From positions 1,240,001-1,304,000 of the forward strand of contig CAUVYP010000587.1 of the NCBI GenBank assembly GCA_963556195.1: DNA of 64,000 bases. Direction: 5' to 3'. Below are positions 34,346 to 44,890 of this stretch, in pieces. Position 1 is the first letter of the stretch. Each line of letters starts with the position of its first letter. Made by a program: the position numbers and the translations under genes. This DNA is from Sepiola atlantica. Taxonomy: Eukaryota; Mollusca; Cephalopoda; Sepiida; Sepiolidae. Under the pieces are notes generated by a model. The model did no database searches, was not told the DNA's origin, and saw only the letters and a list, made by a program, of their open reading frames with translations.

Positions 34346-34855
34346 TTGTTAATGTTGCTGATAAAATGGTTGGATCATTCTATCGTTCCAGAAAATAGCT
34401 CACCTCTGACGCCATCCTATTTGAGTATAAGAGCCAGATTCGTACTAAGATCGAGTATTTATGTCATATCTGGGCATGTTCCGCTCGGAGCATTGTTTCT
34501 CTCCTTGATAGGGTACAAAAATGACTTCGCAAGGGAGTTGAGCTATTATCCCCTTTGTAGCCCTTTTTCAGAAAACAGAGTTCCTAGCCTTTTTCTACGC
34601 TATCGATATGTTCATGGTGGGTGCTCGACTGATCTCCAATCCCCCCCCTCTGTAAACCATTCACATCAAGAACACGCCTGGCTAAAAACAACAACAGAGG
34701 ACTTTCCTGTCTCTCTATATCAAAGGCCATTCGCAACTCCCATGAATAACTTTTTGTCCCGTCTGTGGATAAAATGCAACGAAACTTCTTCCCAGCCGTG
34801 TAATGTAAACAAATACTTGTTGAGCCATACTCTTAGAAAATCAATTTCTTCTTAA
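34346..34855 (+). pseudogene. LINE B ORF2 C-terminal domain
   Basis: An open stretch of 169 codons with VPSLFLRYRYVHGGCSTDL (equivalent of the FYKYFNGLCSDEL motif in family A) and a Leu-rich end LLSHTLRKSIS. It ends at the beginning of the tandem 3' tail. Confidence 0.65.
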
Positions 34856-35180
34856 GATATTTCCTGTCCATTCCATGGTTGTTTCCAATCTTCGCATTGT
34901 GGCATTCAACGTTCAACCGACGAGTTCAAGTCTAATGTAAAATAACACTTGTTGAGCCATACTCTTAGAAAATCAATTTCTTCTTAAGAAATCTCCTGTC
35001 CATTCCATGGTTGTTTCTAAACTTCGCATTGCAGCATTCAACGTCCAACCGACGATCTCAAGTATGATGTAAACAAACACTTGTTGAGCCATACTATTAG
35101 AAAATCAATTTCTTCTTAAGAAATCTCCGGTTCATTCCATGGTTGTTTTTCAAATGTTCGCACTGTGGCATTCTACACTT
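34800..35180 (+). repeat. LINE B 3' tail, three tandem copies of 132 bp
   Basis: ACTTGTTGAGCCATACT occurs at 34815, 34947 and 35079, an exact 132-base spacing, each followed by the AGAAAATCAATTTC word and a CCATTCCATGGTTGTT word. The first copy is continuous with the ORF2 C-terminus; the other two are extra copies of the tail. Confidence 0.88.
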
Positions 35181-35194
35181 AGAAAATCAATTTC

Positions 35195-36515
35195 TAATAA
35201 AATAGTTTTTTCCTTTTGTTCTGGAGATGTTTTTACTTTGCTTAACAGCGTAACTTTTCAAGATACTGATATTAAAAACATTAGTTAAATCGAGTAATTC
35301 CCCTTTGTTTTGGAGATGTTTGGACGTTGCTTAACAGCCGGTTTTATCTAGATACTGATACAAACACATTAGTAAAATTGAGTGATTTCCCTTTGTTTTG
35401 GAGATCTTTTTTGCGTTGTTATACAGCGTCACATTTCTAAACACTAAAACTAAAAACATTAATAACATTTCGTGATTTCCCTTTGTTTTTTGGAGATGTT
35501 TTTACGTTGCTTAACAGCTTTTTCTAGATACTGATAGTAAAAACATTCGTAAAATTGAGTAATTTCGGTTTGTTTTGGAGATGTTTTTACGTTGCTTTAG
35601 AGCCGCCTTTTTCTAGATACTGATACTAAAAACATTAGTAAAATCAAGTTATTTCCCTTTGTTTTGGAGATGCTTTTACGTTGCTTAAAAGCCGAAGATT
35701 TCTAGACACTGATACTGAAAACACTAGTAAAATAGAGTTATTTCCATTTGTTTTTTAGATGTTTTTACGTTGCTTTACAGCCGCTCTTCTCTAGATACTG
35801 ATACTAAAAAAATTAGTGAAATAGAGTTATTTCCCTTTGTTTTGGAAATGTTTTTACGTTGCTTAAACAGCGTAATTTTTCTAGATACTGATTCTAAAAA
35901 CATTAGTAAAATCGTGTTATTTCCCTTTGTTTTTGAGATGCTTTTACGTTGCTTAAAAGCCGCCCATTTCTAGACACTGATACTAAAAACATTAGTAAAA
36001 TCGAGTTATTTCCCTAGGTTTTGGAGATGTTTTTACGTTGCTTAAACAGCGTAACTTTTCTAGATACTGATACTAAAAACATTAATAAAATCGAGTTATT
36101 TCCCTTTGTTTTTTAGATGTTTTTACGTTGCTTTACAGCCGCTCTTCTCTAGATACTGATACTAAAAAAATTAGTGAAATAGAGTTGTTTCCCTTTGTTT
36201 TGGAGATGTTTTTACGTTGCTTAAACAGCGTAACTTTTCTAGATACTGATACTCTCAAAACATTAGTAAAATCGAGTTATTTCCCTTTGTTTTGGAGATG
36301 TTTTTACGTTGCTTAACAGCGTAACTTTTCTAAATACTGATACTAAAAACATTAGTAAAATCGAGTTATTTCCCGTTTGTTTTGGAGATGTTTTTACGTT
36401 GCTTAACAGCGTAACTTTTCTAGATACTGATACTAAAAACATTAGTAAAATCGAGTTATTTCCCTTTGTTTTGGAGATGTTTTTACGTTGCTTAAACAGC
36501 GTAACTAAAAAGGTG
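35195..36515. repeat. ~89-bp tandem array, about 15 copies
   Basis: GATACTGAT-type words recur at about 35263, 35351, 35527, 35616, 35705, 35796, 35885, 35975, 36064, 36155, 36244, 36334 and 36424 (one diverged unit near 35440). The unit contains GATACTAAAAACATTAGT, then a TTATTTCCCTTTG word, then GGAGATGTTTTTACGTTGC. Right-hand units are more alike than left-hand ones. It starts within 20 bases of the LINE B tail. Short open frames here are repeat artefacts. Confidence 0.92.
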
Positions 36516-36539
36516 ATATTCCGGACATGAAATGCGGTG

Positions 36540-36710
36540 AGCGGAATTTAGGAAGAGGGTGGCTTGCTGACTCCTAAGTGGAGTTTAAGGCAACAAACGC
36601 TGGTCAAGTAGTTAATTCTTATCAGTTACCAGGCAAGCAACATGGTTGTGGCTTGATAACGGGAAGGGGGAATTTGTGAACATTGTAAAATAGATATTGG
36701 ATGTTTCAAC
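36540..36710 (-). mobile_element. LINE family A scrap (linker before RT)
   Basis: GGTCAAGTAGTTAATTCTTATCAG and neighbouring words match 3505-3665 of the first LINE A copy in the same orientation (compare GGGCAAGTAGTTC there). About 170 bases, heavily diverged. Confidence 0.6.
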
Positions 36711-37420
36711 ACTTTAAAAAATAAAATTTAAATTGCTTTAAATTTCTTTCAAATATTAAATATGAGTTTTTTACGTAAATAGGTCACAAATTAGTAAGTA
36801 AAGCAAACTAAATTGTTTTCAATTAATAATTACCAATTTATTCAATAATTTAAACATCTGACAAAATATGAATATGAGATTCATGACAATCTTTTTCAGT
36901 CAACAAAATTTAAAACCTAGATTCGGATTTCCTACTGGCTTGGCAAAGGGGGTTCATGGGGTCTTTTGTGTTTACGAGGGCGAACTTGCATTATCGCCGA
37001 GATTCAAACAAAGGGATAGACAGCAAAACAAATTTCATGGAAATCGCTCCAGACAAGGCAGCCACTTGATATATAAGGAGAAGTGTTAGATGGATAGATC
37101 CCGAACCAGTAAACAGCAATTATTTATGAGGACTAAAAAAGGACAAAATAAGGGAAGCGAGGGCTGCCGAGAAAGTAAACCCAAGTTAGTCACTTTCTAC
37201 TCTCCTTGTTACCTGTTAATGAAAAAATAAAAATGAGATTGTATTCTTTTTTTTCGTACGATTACACGTCAATACGCTGGAAATAAATCGAAGAAAAATG
37301 TTGTTTTAATAAAAAATAGTTTAGATTTTAAAGTGGGGGTTAACGTTACTATCTTGACCATTTAACCGAAACGATAATTTCCCAAGAAAACGCAAGAATG
37401 AACGAAACGTTTATGTGGGA
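36711..37420. repeat. Dispersed repeat R1, copy a
   Basis: Shares with 40250-40860 the same ordered words: CTTTCAAATATTAAATAT, GTAAAGC(A/C)AA, CATGGGGTC, AATCGCTCCAGACAAG, CAAGTTAGTCACTTTCTAC and TTTAAAGTGGGGG. No protein motif. Not assigned to any known element. Confidence 0.6.
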
Positions 37421-37852
37421 TATCCAGCTACATTAGGTGGGATCAACATTTAAATTGCCCCAGTCAAGAAGGATTGTTCCTCCTCTGACCGAGAACAGAA
37501 AAGACACTTGATCTCAGCTTGAAGGCCAAGAGAAGAGTCTGGAATTAGTCAATTCTATTGCAAAAAAAACGCATTGGATTTGGTTGAAAACTGACTTCGT
37601 GACAAACTTAAGAAATTGTTGTGATTGGGAAAAAGTTGCCCTTAAGAATATCATTCACACTCCAGAGCTGAAATGGAAGACTTACATCAAAGTTTCATCT
37701 TTTTAGTAAATTTCATTGAAAGAAAATTATTTTAAATCGAAAAATTAAAATTATTTCACAATTAATTTCATATTTTTGTATGTTGACCAAAACAGCAGTT
37801 ATGCACAATGTCGCCCATCAATCAGGGTCATGCGCCAAACTGGTAACAATGG
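37421..37852. other. AT-rich sequence, no gene
   Basis: Nothing recognisable beyond a possible weak continuation of R1. Confidence 0.35.
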
Positions 37853-37945
37853 GCGCAGTAGTAGTAGTAGTAGTAGTAGTGAGTTGTAGTTGTAGTGAGT
37901 TGTAGTTGTAGTGGTGGTGATAGTAGTAGTAGTAGTAGTAGTTTC
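37853..37945. repeat. (TAG)n triplet microsatellite
   Basis: Two runs of TAG triplets flank a GAGTTGTAGTTGTAGT duplication. On minus this yields Tyr/Leu repeat codons after a candidate splice donor. Confidence 0.93.
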
Positions 37946-38202
37946 ACCTGCACAATCGGCAATCTGGTCTCTTTGACTACAGATCTCAGATCTGTTGCAA
38001 GCACCTCTGAGGCTCGTAATATTCGAAAGTGCTCATCTTTGCGTGACAGATTTCTCTTTACACCTGTGTGTTGTGGAGATTTCTGGAGTGATGTGTCCTC
38101 TGTCGAGGAAGAAGGCATTTTGTTGTTGGATCTTCGACGTGGGGGTTTGACAAGCGATATTAGAAAGACGTTGAGGCGAAAGTTAATCATCGCTTGTTTC
38201 AA
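37946..38202 (-). CDS. Candidate exon of unknown protein (weak)
   Basis: A minus-strand open stretch with balanced composition: RRRSNNKMPSSSTEDTSLQ, then KRNLSRKDEHFRILRASEV and ETRLPIVQ. It is followed by CAG|GTGAAA, a good splice-donor match, exactly where the TAG/CTA microsatellite begins, which would make the repeat intronic. No family was recognised. The plus strand is also open (37895-38251), so the coding strand is uncertain, and chance cannot be excluded. It could equally belong to an unrecognised transposon. Confidence 0.25.
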
Positions 38203-38577
38203 CGGTTCTTGTACAGATCATCCCCCATGGCTTCCAATATTGGCTCGGTAAAATACGGTTACGAGTTTTGACAATAACTGAAAGGCGCAACCGGACAAAA
38301 TGAAACACGAGTTCCTGAAATGGTTTTTTTGTATATTGCTTTTCATTTAATTTTTTCTTCTCATAATTATTGTTTTGTAGTTTGTTTTTTTATTACGCAG
38401 AGATTTTATATTTATTTTTGTAAATTTTTGCAATTCAAAAAAAAGAATAAAACTATCAGCGTACTAGAAAACATGCAGTATAGCTAACAGCCGAGAAATC
38501 GAAAACAAACAAAATATACAAACAATAACTTTTACCAAACAGATTAAAATTCAATTTTCTTTTTTTGTTGTTTTAAC
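38203..38577. other. T-rich sequence, no gene
   Basis: No hallmark on either strand. Confidence 0.35.
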
Positions 38578-39945
38578 AGTTCACCCCAAACAAGGCAGGC
38601 CGCCACTGTAGATGTAAGTGGCTACTGTGAAAAAAGGTGATAGTTTTTTTTTGGGGGGGTCAACCTAAATTATGAGCTGTGCAGCGACATTAGTTTTAAA
38701 TTTTTGCATGTCAGTACCGTCAGGAAAACAGGGAGCAGGGAGGGAGTTCCAGAGTACAGCAGCAAAAAAAAAGCTTTTGGAGTAGAAAGCTCTTCGGCAT
38801 CTGAGGACCTCCACAGTGAATAGATGGGATTTAGCAGATTGTCGGGTTCGTGGGGGCACCAGAGCAGCAAGTTCATCAGAGCACAATCCATTGAAGTACT
38901 TGTAAAACAGGCACAAGGAAGCAACATTGTGGCGATGGGACAGGGGCTGGAGCTTGGTGGATAGTGAGGGACCTATTAAGTTGGCGACTCTTTTTTAGAC
39001 CTTGTCAAAGAGAGAGAGAGACTTGTGGATGGTGTCCCAGCCCCATGCAGGTGTGAGAAGTTTACTGGTGTAGTAGAGGAAGCCCACCTTCCTTGCAGCA
39101 GCCCTGGCAATGTCTTCAATATATTTATTCCAATTCATGTTATCTGTGAAAGTTAGGCCGAGGTGTTTGAATGTTGAACCGTCAGGAAGGGTGTTATTTG
39201 CCATGACAATCGGTGGTTGAAGAGGTTTGTTGAAGGAAAGTAGCTTTGTCTTTGCAGCATTAAAAGTTACCATCCATTTTTTACCACAATCCACTACAGC
39301 CTGGGGGTCATTTTCTAAGGATTCAGCCATTGCCTCAGATTTGCTCACATGATGAGACAGCATGGTGTCGTCAGCAAATATTCCTATCTCAGTCTCAATG
39401 ACATCAAGGAGGTCATTTATGAAAATCAGGAACAGTAGAGGTCCAAGGATGGATCCCTGTCATGTTGCTTAGATGAACGGCCATCGAGGACAACCTGGAT
39501 TTTTCTTTTGGTTAGGAAGGATTTAATTATATTAAATATTTGTCTAGTAATAACCATATGAATGCAGTTTTAGGAGAAGCCCTTCATGCCAGACCTTGTC
39601 GTATCAAGCGCTACCACCCTAGCTTCACTTGCCTTGTTCAATGCGTTCAGAGATGACCGTTAGGATATCTGCAGTATATCGTGCTTGTCTAAATCCGTAT
39701 TGATGATCAAAAAGAAGTTAAGCATTAACTAGATGCATGACTATCGCTAGATTGATTAATGATTCAAAGATTTTAGCAAAGATCGGGAGTAGACTGATTG
39801 GGCGGTAGTTTAGAGGATCAGTTCTATCTCCAGAATTCTTGAAGACTGGTACCACAGAGGCAATTTTTCAAACTATCAAGGAAACAAGAGAGAGGACAGG
39901 GGCCTGTTCAGCAGAGCATTTCTTTATTACTATCGATTTGTATAG
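38578..39945 (-). mobile_element. LINE family A copy, RT to 3' end
   Basis: The minus strand carries, from right to left, the RT entry region (39945-39750, overlapping in sequence with 3190-3390), a broken VVALDTT..GMKG segment equivalent to ALDISKAFDKVWH (39610-39570), IIKSFLTKRKIQVVLDGRS (39520-39465), PLLFLIFINDLLDVIE and the FADDT box (39450-39360), KKWMVTFNAAKTKLLSFNK (39275-39220), and the C-terminal CSDELAALVPPR with AVLWNSLPAP (38890-38720). It ends with the 3' tail TTTGGGGTGAACTG at 38578-38600. The FADD box is intact, but stops and shifts interrupt the frame. 5'-truncated. Confidence 0.85.
39000..39460 (-). pseudogene. LINE A RT palm and thumb segment
   Basis: The best-preserved RT piece of the window: LLFLIFINDLL, then IGIFADDTMLSHHVSKSE (catalytic Asp pair at about 39372-39367), VDCGKKWMVTFNAAKTK and FKHLGLTFTDNMNWNKYI. 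It is open for 122 codons after the Met of TMLSHH. Reverse transcription of LINE RNA would be its role if complete. Confidence 0.8.
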
Positions 39946-40249
39946 TTTTAAATTTTGTTGATATCCGTTTGTCGGATACAGTCAGAATCTAATATGGCCG
40001 ACCTATCTTTGCTGTTAGTGGTGTTTCATTCCTTAAATAATAGTTTTAAAAAATGACTTACTAACGCTAAGTCCGACTGACAAGCCCCACCTTCGGACTT
40101 AGGCTCAGTGGTAGGGTAAGCATTTTATTTACTATCAAGCCTTAAATTAGCGACCATCTCCAAAAAGATCGAACACCATCTTGACTTGTGTTCGGCTTAA
40201 TCAAATTAATGATAACATATTAAGAGATAATAAATCTTAAAATCACTTT
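39946..40249. other. Spacer with a box-A-like word
   Basis: TTAGGCTCAGTGGTAGGG near 40098-40115 resembles a tRNA box A, but no box B follows at a proper distance, so I do not call a tRNA-like gene. Confidence 0.35.
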
Positions 40250-40860
40250 AAAATTATACAGGTCGGTAGAAAATGAAAATTGCTTTAAACTCCTTTCAAA
40301 TATTAAATATTATTTTTAATGCACAAATAAGTTTGTAAAGCCAAACAAATTGTTTTTGACTAATTTCTCAACGGTAATCGATTTATTAAAAAAAATACAC
40401 AATTCAACATTTAATGAAAATCTTTTAAAACCACCAAATTAAAAAAAACTGAACAAAAGGGAGTTTTTTATCTGATTTCGTCGTTCGCAGTATCGCTCAT
40501 TTATCAGATGGTTGATATTTACGTGTCCGCTGTCTTTCGGGCCCCCTACCGGCAAAAAGGTTCATGGGGTCGAATTTGCATCAGCGAAACGAATTTCATG
40601 AAAATCGCTCCAGACAAGAAAATTCTTCAACGATAAGTGTTTCCGACCCAGAAAACAGCAATTCTTTCCCCTTTTTCAGAACCATTGCCTATGAAATATG
40701 AGGACTAAAGGACAAACCCAAGTTAGTCACTTTCTACTCTTCTTAATTACAGAAACATGACTAAATTTAGCCCTTTTTTTTCGTGATGTTGATTTTTAAA
40801 GTGGGGGATAAAAAATATAATGTCAAATGATCACCATTTAACCAAACGATAGTTGAACAG
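40250..40860. repeat. Dispersed repeat R1, copy b
   Basis: Matches 36711-37420 in ordered words. It also has CGCTCATTTATCAGATGG and GTGTCCGCTGTCTTTCGGG, which recur in copy c. Confidence 0.6.
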
Positions 40861-41260
40861 AGTTACCTCCCATTGACCGAAACCTAATGAACGATTTTTT
40901 TAACGTTCGTCATTCGCAGTTATTTCCCTTTGATCGCTCATTTATCAAATAGTTGATATTTACGTGTCCGCTGCCTTTCGGGCCCCCTTAAATCGGCAAA
41001 AAGGTCTTTTGTGTTTACGAGGGTGAACCGATAGAATGATTAAACACAGCGAAACGAATTTATGAAAACACTGCTAAATGTTATCCTTTTGCCCCTATTT
41101 TGTTAATGAAAAAATAAAAATAAAATTCTTCTTTTTTTTTCGTTACACATTGGAAATTAATGATAAAAAAAATCACCAAAACGACAGTCAAAAAGAATTG
41201 CTAAGAAAACGCAAGAATGAACGATTTTTAAACGTTTAAAAAATGTTTTACATTCATAAA
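40861..41260. repeat. Dispersed repeat R1, copy c
   Basis: Repeats TTGATATTTACGTGTCCGCTG, the TTTCGGGCCCCCT word, GGCAAAAAGGTC and the AAACGCAAGAATGAACGA word seen in copies a and b. It adjoins copy b as a near-tandem, partially deleted copy. A scrap of R1 (ATCGCTCCAGACAAGGCA) is also at about 43150-43168. Confidence 0.6.
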
Positions 41261-41579
41261 AGCGCATTTAATTGTTTTTAAAAAATTTATTTGGGGATTG
41301 TGAGAAAATCTTCGAGAACCTCAGGTGGGTATTTCACTATTTTACTATAGTAGACTTTCCGTGCATAATGGGGGGTAGTTTTTCTGTCGCCTTTTAGTGA
41401 GTTGAGCTTGACCCGAGTTACCTCCCATCGACCGTCTTTTTTCCATCGAAACGCAAGAACGAAAGTTTTTTTCGCTTTTTACGCAGAATTGGAATTTGAT
41501 TGTTTATGTTGTTTTTAGTGGATCTTTTTTACTAGAGCGTTCTTTTCGGATATAATTATTTGGATTAACGTTGCTTGTT
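41261..41579. other. AT-rich sequence, no gene
   Basis: Nothing recognised. Confidence 0.35.
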
Positions 41580-42590
41580 TTACAAGTACTTCCACGGAAT
41601 GGGCTCCGAAGCAGCAAAAAAATCTAATCCCCCTAACTGCTCCTTTATTTTCACGTTTTGTGGACGGTTATGCATCTTTTCGAGCTTTACAATCTTTATA
41701 TTGATAATCCTTAAAAACGTTAGCTGCTCTGGAAGTGGGTGATCATTGCTCCAACGCCCAAAATTGGAGCTGGCTTCTCTCACGCTCCCCATTTTAAAAA
41801 GGAGCTCCTCCTGCTCCAACTCCTATAAGAAAGGAGCGGCTCTTTTTCAGCGCTCCATATGAGTGGTCGAAGAAGGATAGGGGTGGGCGTCAAAGGATCT
41901 TGTCTGAAGTAGATTATACGTAAATTTTCGTTTCCTGAGATTATAAAAAATAGAAATATAAAAATCCCTGAAGTATTTTAAAATAATTTTGACCCGATAT
42001 TTTTTCTATTTATTTTGGAAGGGACAGCTATTAATCGTCGTACGTTGTTTAATAATGTTATTTACCACAGAAGTTCAATTTGATCGATTTTATAAATGGG
42101 CGAGAAAATCCAACGGCCCCCTATAAACCTAAATTCTTTATTTAACAACACGAATTTTTAATCAGCAATAAACATCCTTGTCATAATAAATACAAAAAAG
42201 TTCAAATCTACATGTCGATGTAAATAAAAATGTTCTGTTTTCAAGCGTAACTCTCTCGTTCTTTCTCCCTCTTCCTCTCCCTCTCTCTCATATACTTTTT
42301 ACCAGAGATATAATTTTTTTAAATAACTCAGAGTAAATTCTGAGACTTTCTTTTCTTTTCCTTTTCATTGCTGAATAAAAAAACTAATGTTTAAACAAAA
42401 AAAAATCAAATAATTTTGGAGCGAGGCGCGGAGCGATAAAACCACCGCTCTTTCGTCTCAAATGGGGTTGCCCCCGCTCCACTCCCGCTGAATATAAAAT
42501 GAGCCCTCCTCTCCTTTGCTCCAGCAAAAAGGAGCGTGCTCCTGGAGTGCGCTCCTTTTTGGAGGGCTCCGTAAAGCCCTGCACATACAC
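41580..42590. mobile_element. Possible non-autonomous hAT-like transposon
   Basis: The right end, read from outside, begins CAGGGCTTTACGGAGCCCTC, a CAGGG-type terminus common in hAT elements. Both ends carry clusters of GGAGC/GCTCC words (41590-41860 and 42420-42570), as subterminal repeats of such transposons do. The left terminal repeat and an 8-bp target duplication were not identified, so the left boundary is approximate. No transposase is present. Confidence 0.4.
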
Positions 42591-43530
42591 ACACAAACAC
42601 TTAAGATACAAGGGCAAGAAAGTCATCCATACAAAAATTACAAAAACTCTTGCATGAATTAAAAAATTATTTAAGTCGTTCGCATCGGTAACTTGTCATC
42701 ATCACTTTCAAACAACAAATGACAATATATCATTTTCGATATAAAACTAATCCAAAATAAGGAAATTCGATTTTATTTTCCCTACTGATGGCCCTGTGAG
42801 AATGAGAAAATTCAACGATCCCTCTTGTTAAAAAGTTTTTTCTAGTGAACCACCCCTTATCAAGGCTAAAGGCCACTCGAGGATAAGGGCTAAATATTTG
42901 AAGATAACGTGGGATGGGACTGACTGTCTCTTGGAAAGAAATTCTGTTCGTGCAAATTCCGTTTAATGCGGAAGAAAAGAAAGTTCTTTGCAGTGGTGGT
43001 AGGAAAAATGAGTTCTTGCTGTGAAGATGGAGCGAGAGATTGAAGCTGAGTTAAGAACTTTGTATGGAATGATGTAGTAGAGAAAGACCAGCAACGTCTC
43101 TTCTGTTTTGAGTTGCACATCCGCAGTAGCAACAGTATTTTTTTTATGGAAATCGCTCCAGACAAGGCATGAAGCCACGATTATTACAAAAACAGGAGAC
43201 CAAGATTATATAGTACGAGGAAAAAACAGTCAGCAAGAAGAACAACAGCGAATTGATGGAGACTACTAGACTAACGAGACAAACCAGCTGGAACAAAAGA
43301 AGTGCGTTTGTTTGTTAGTGTTTAAATCCCAGGTCAAAGTTTTTTTTCACCCAAATCAGACAGCTTTTACAATGTTTCTTCTCTGAAGTTGTTTTCAGAG
43401 TGTGGAATTTGACTATTCATGTGTGTAGTTTTTTTTAAAGCCAATTCTTTTGAAGAGGTTGTTCAAATTGTTAATTATTAATAATTAACATTTCTATTCA
43501 AGTTAATTGGCATTTATTTCTGTCAGATGT
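42591..43530. other. AT-rich sequence with an R1 scrap, no gene
   Basis: Only a short R1 fragment (43150-43168) is recognisable. Minus-strand short frames (42890-43178) have no domain. Confidence 0.35.
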
Positions 43531-43539
43531 TATTATTTT

Positions 43540-43890
43540 GTTAATATTGGATTTTTTATATGGTTATTGATTATATATTATTAATTATATAATTGTATTT
43601 TACGTATTATTACTGGATTTTTTATATGGTATATTAATTATATATATTATTACAGGGCCGGCGGGATAGTTATGAAAGTGGTGGGGGGCTTCTCCTAAAA
43701 AGTGGGGGGACCGGTTAAACAAACACATGCATATCAACTTATTGCCCCCCCCCCCCCTGCCCGCCGCGGTGCCGCCGTCCATGTATTAATTGTATATATT
43801 ATATTATACGTATTATTACTGGATTTTTTATATGGTATATTAATTATATATATTATTAATTATATGATTGTATATATTATACGTATATTT
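43540..43890. repeat. AT tandem repeat split by a GC-rich insertion
   Basis: GGATTTTTTATATGGT recurs at about 43548, 43615 and 43823, followed each time by TATTAATTATATATATTATTA or a variant. Between copies 2 and 3 lies a GC-rich block (about 43652-43785) starting CAGGGCCGGCGGG and containing a run of 13 Cs. CAGGGCCGGC looks like a hAT-type end, but the other end does not match it well. Confidence 0.7.
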
Positions 43891-43984
43891 TTCTGGATAT
43901 TTTTCTTCTTCTCATATAGGTTCACATCTGGGCTGGTGCACCATCCATTAGTCTGCCCCTCTTAAGCGGTCCAAAACTGAGTAT

Positions 43985-44320
43985 CTAATCTAATAGGTCA
44001 CTCACTATCCATAATCTCCGCAATGTATCATCTTTGTGCAAATACTTCAATAGAATGTGCTCTGATGAACTTGTTGCCCTGGTGCCTCCTCGACGTAAAT
44101 AAATCCCATCCATTCACTGTGGAGGTCACCAGATGCCGGAGAGCCTTTTCTGTCGGCTTTCGGAACTACCTCCCTGCTCCTTGTTTCTAATGTGAACAAG
44201 TATCTCGCTGCACAGCTCCCAATTTAGGATGATCCCCTAAACTTTCATCATAATTCCCAGTAGCCCCTTACGTCTACAGTGGCAACTTGCCTTGGGGGTT
44301 AACTAAGTTTTTTTTTTAAG
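43985..44320 (+). mobile_element. LINE family A 3' end
   Basis: The plus strand reads HNLRNVSSLCKYFNRMCSDELVALVPPRRK then a stop (44010-44095), the same C-terminal motif as the copies at 18.4 and 38.9 kb, followed by PSIHCGGHQMPESLF in a shifted frame and the 3' tail with GGCAACTTGCCTTGG. Heavily 5'-truncated. Confidence 0.75.
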
Positions 44321-44515
44321 ATAAAATACGTAAGTCTTTTTGATAATTTTGTGTTCTAATTAATTACTGTGGAGCGATTGGCCCCACCACACACACAGTG
44401 GCAACTTGCCTTGTTTGGGGTTAACTAAGTTTTAAAAAAAAAAGCTTCAGCCGAGGATTGCAAGAGATTAAAATATGTAAGTCTTTTTGATAGCGATTGG
44501 CCCAACCACACAGGA
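44276..44515 (+). repeat. LINE A 3' tail duplicated in tandem (~119 bp)
   Basis: AGTGGCAACTTGCC occurs at 44278 and 44397. Each copy continues with GGGGTTAACTAAGTTTT, an A-rich stretch, TAAGTCTTTTTGATA and GCGATTGGCCC. Period about 119 bases. Confidence 0.85.
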
Positions 44516-44720
44516 CTTCCTCAACAGCCTTGGTCTGTTAATGACGCGTCACACCGGGGGCAATCATGAATTGACTTGGCTTTACGAGATGGATATTCGA
44601 TGAAACTTCTTGATATTTGCATAGTCGTTTTGTTGTTGAATAAATTGTCCTATTTACTTTCTTCCTACGGAGTTAATTGTTTTCGTCTTCATTTACGTGA
44701 CTGAAATAGGAATCGATCCA

Positions 44721-44890
44721 TCATACTACTAAAAGCAGTGACGTCATCCACTAAAACAGGTAGAAAACCCTTCATGACATCCACTAAAATATCTGGAACA
44801 AAAGGATGACGTCAGAGAACATAGACGACCCGTGAGACGAATGACGTCAACCATAGAGGGAGAGTACGTCTTAGCGTCTATAAAAACCAA
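44721..44890 (+). promoter_or_regulatory. Three CRE palindromes upstream of a TATA box
   Basis: TGACGTCA, the full cAMP-response element, occurs exactly at 44739-44746, 44807-44814 and 44842-44849. TATAAAAA follows at 44879-44886, 30 bases after the last CRE, and CCAAT at about 44887. CREB/ATF proteins bind this palindrome. Whether transcription starts here is inference. The left edge, A|TCATACTACTAAAAG (from 44721), also resembles a Helitron 5' end, so the cluster may belong to a transposon. Confidence 0.5.

Larger units (their letters stand above)
32015..35180 (+). mobile_element. LINE family B copy, full-span but decayed
   Basis: In order on the plus strand: the shared 5' block (about 32050-32240), a broken endonuclease (about 32460-33000), RT (33335-34340), the C-terminal domain (34346-34855) and a 3' tail present in three tandem copies (34800-35180). 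It is related to family A in architecture and in the 5' block but differs in sequence. Stops and frameshifts in every domain show it is long dead. Confidence 0.8.

Noticed and set aside
40090..40150. tRNA-like gene near GGCTCAGTGGTAGGG
   Set aside because: Box A-like only; no box B at the required distance and no stems.
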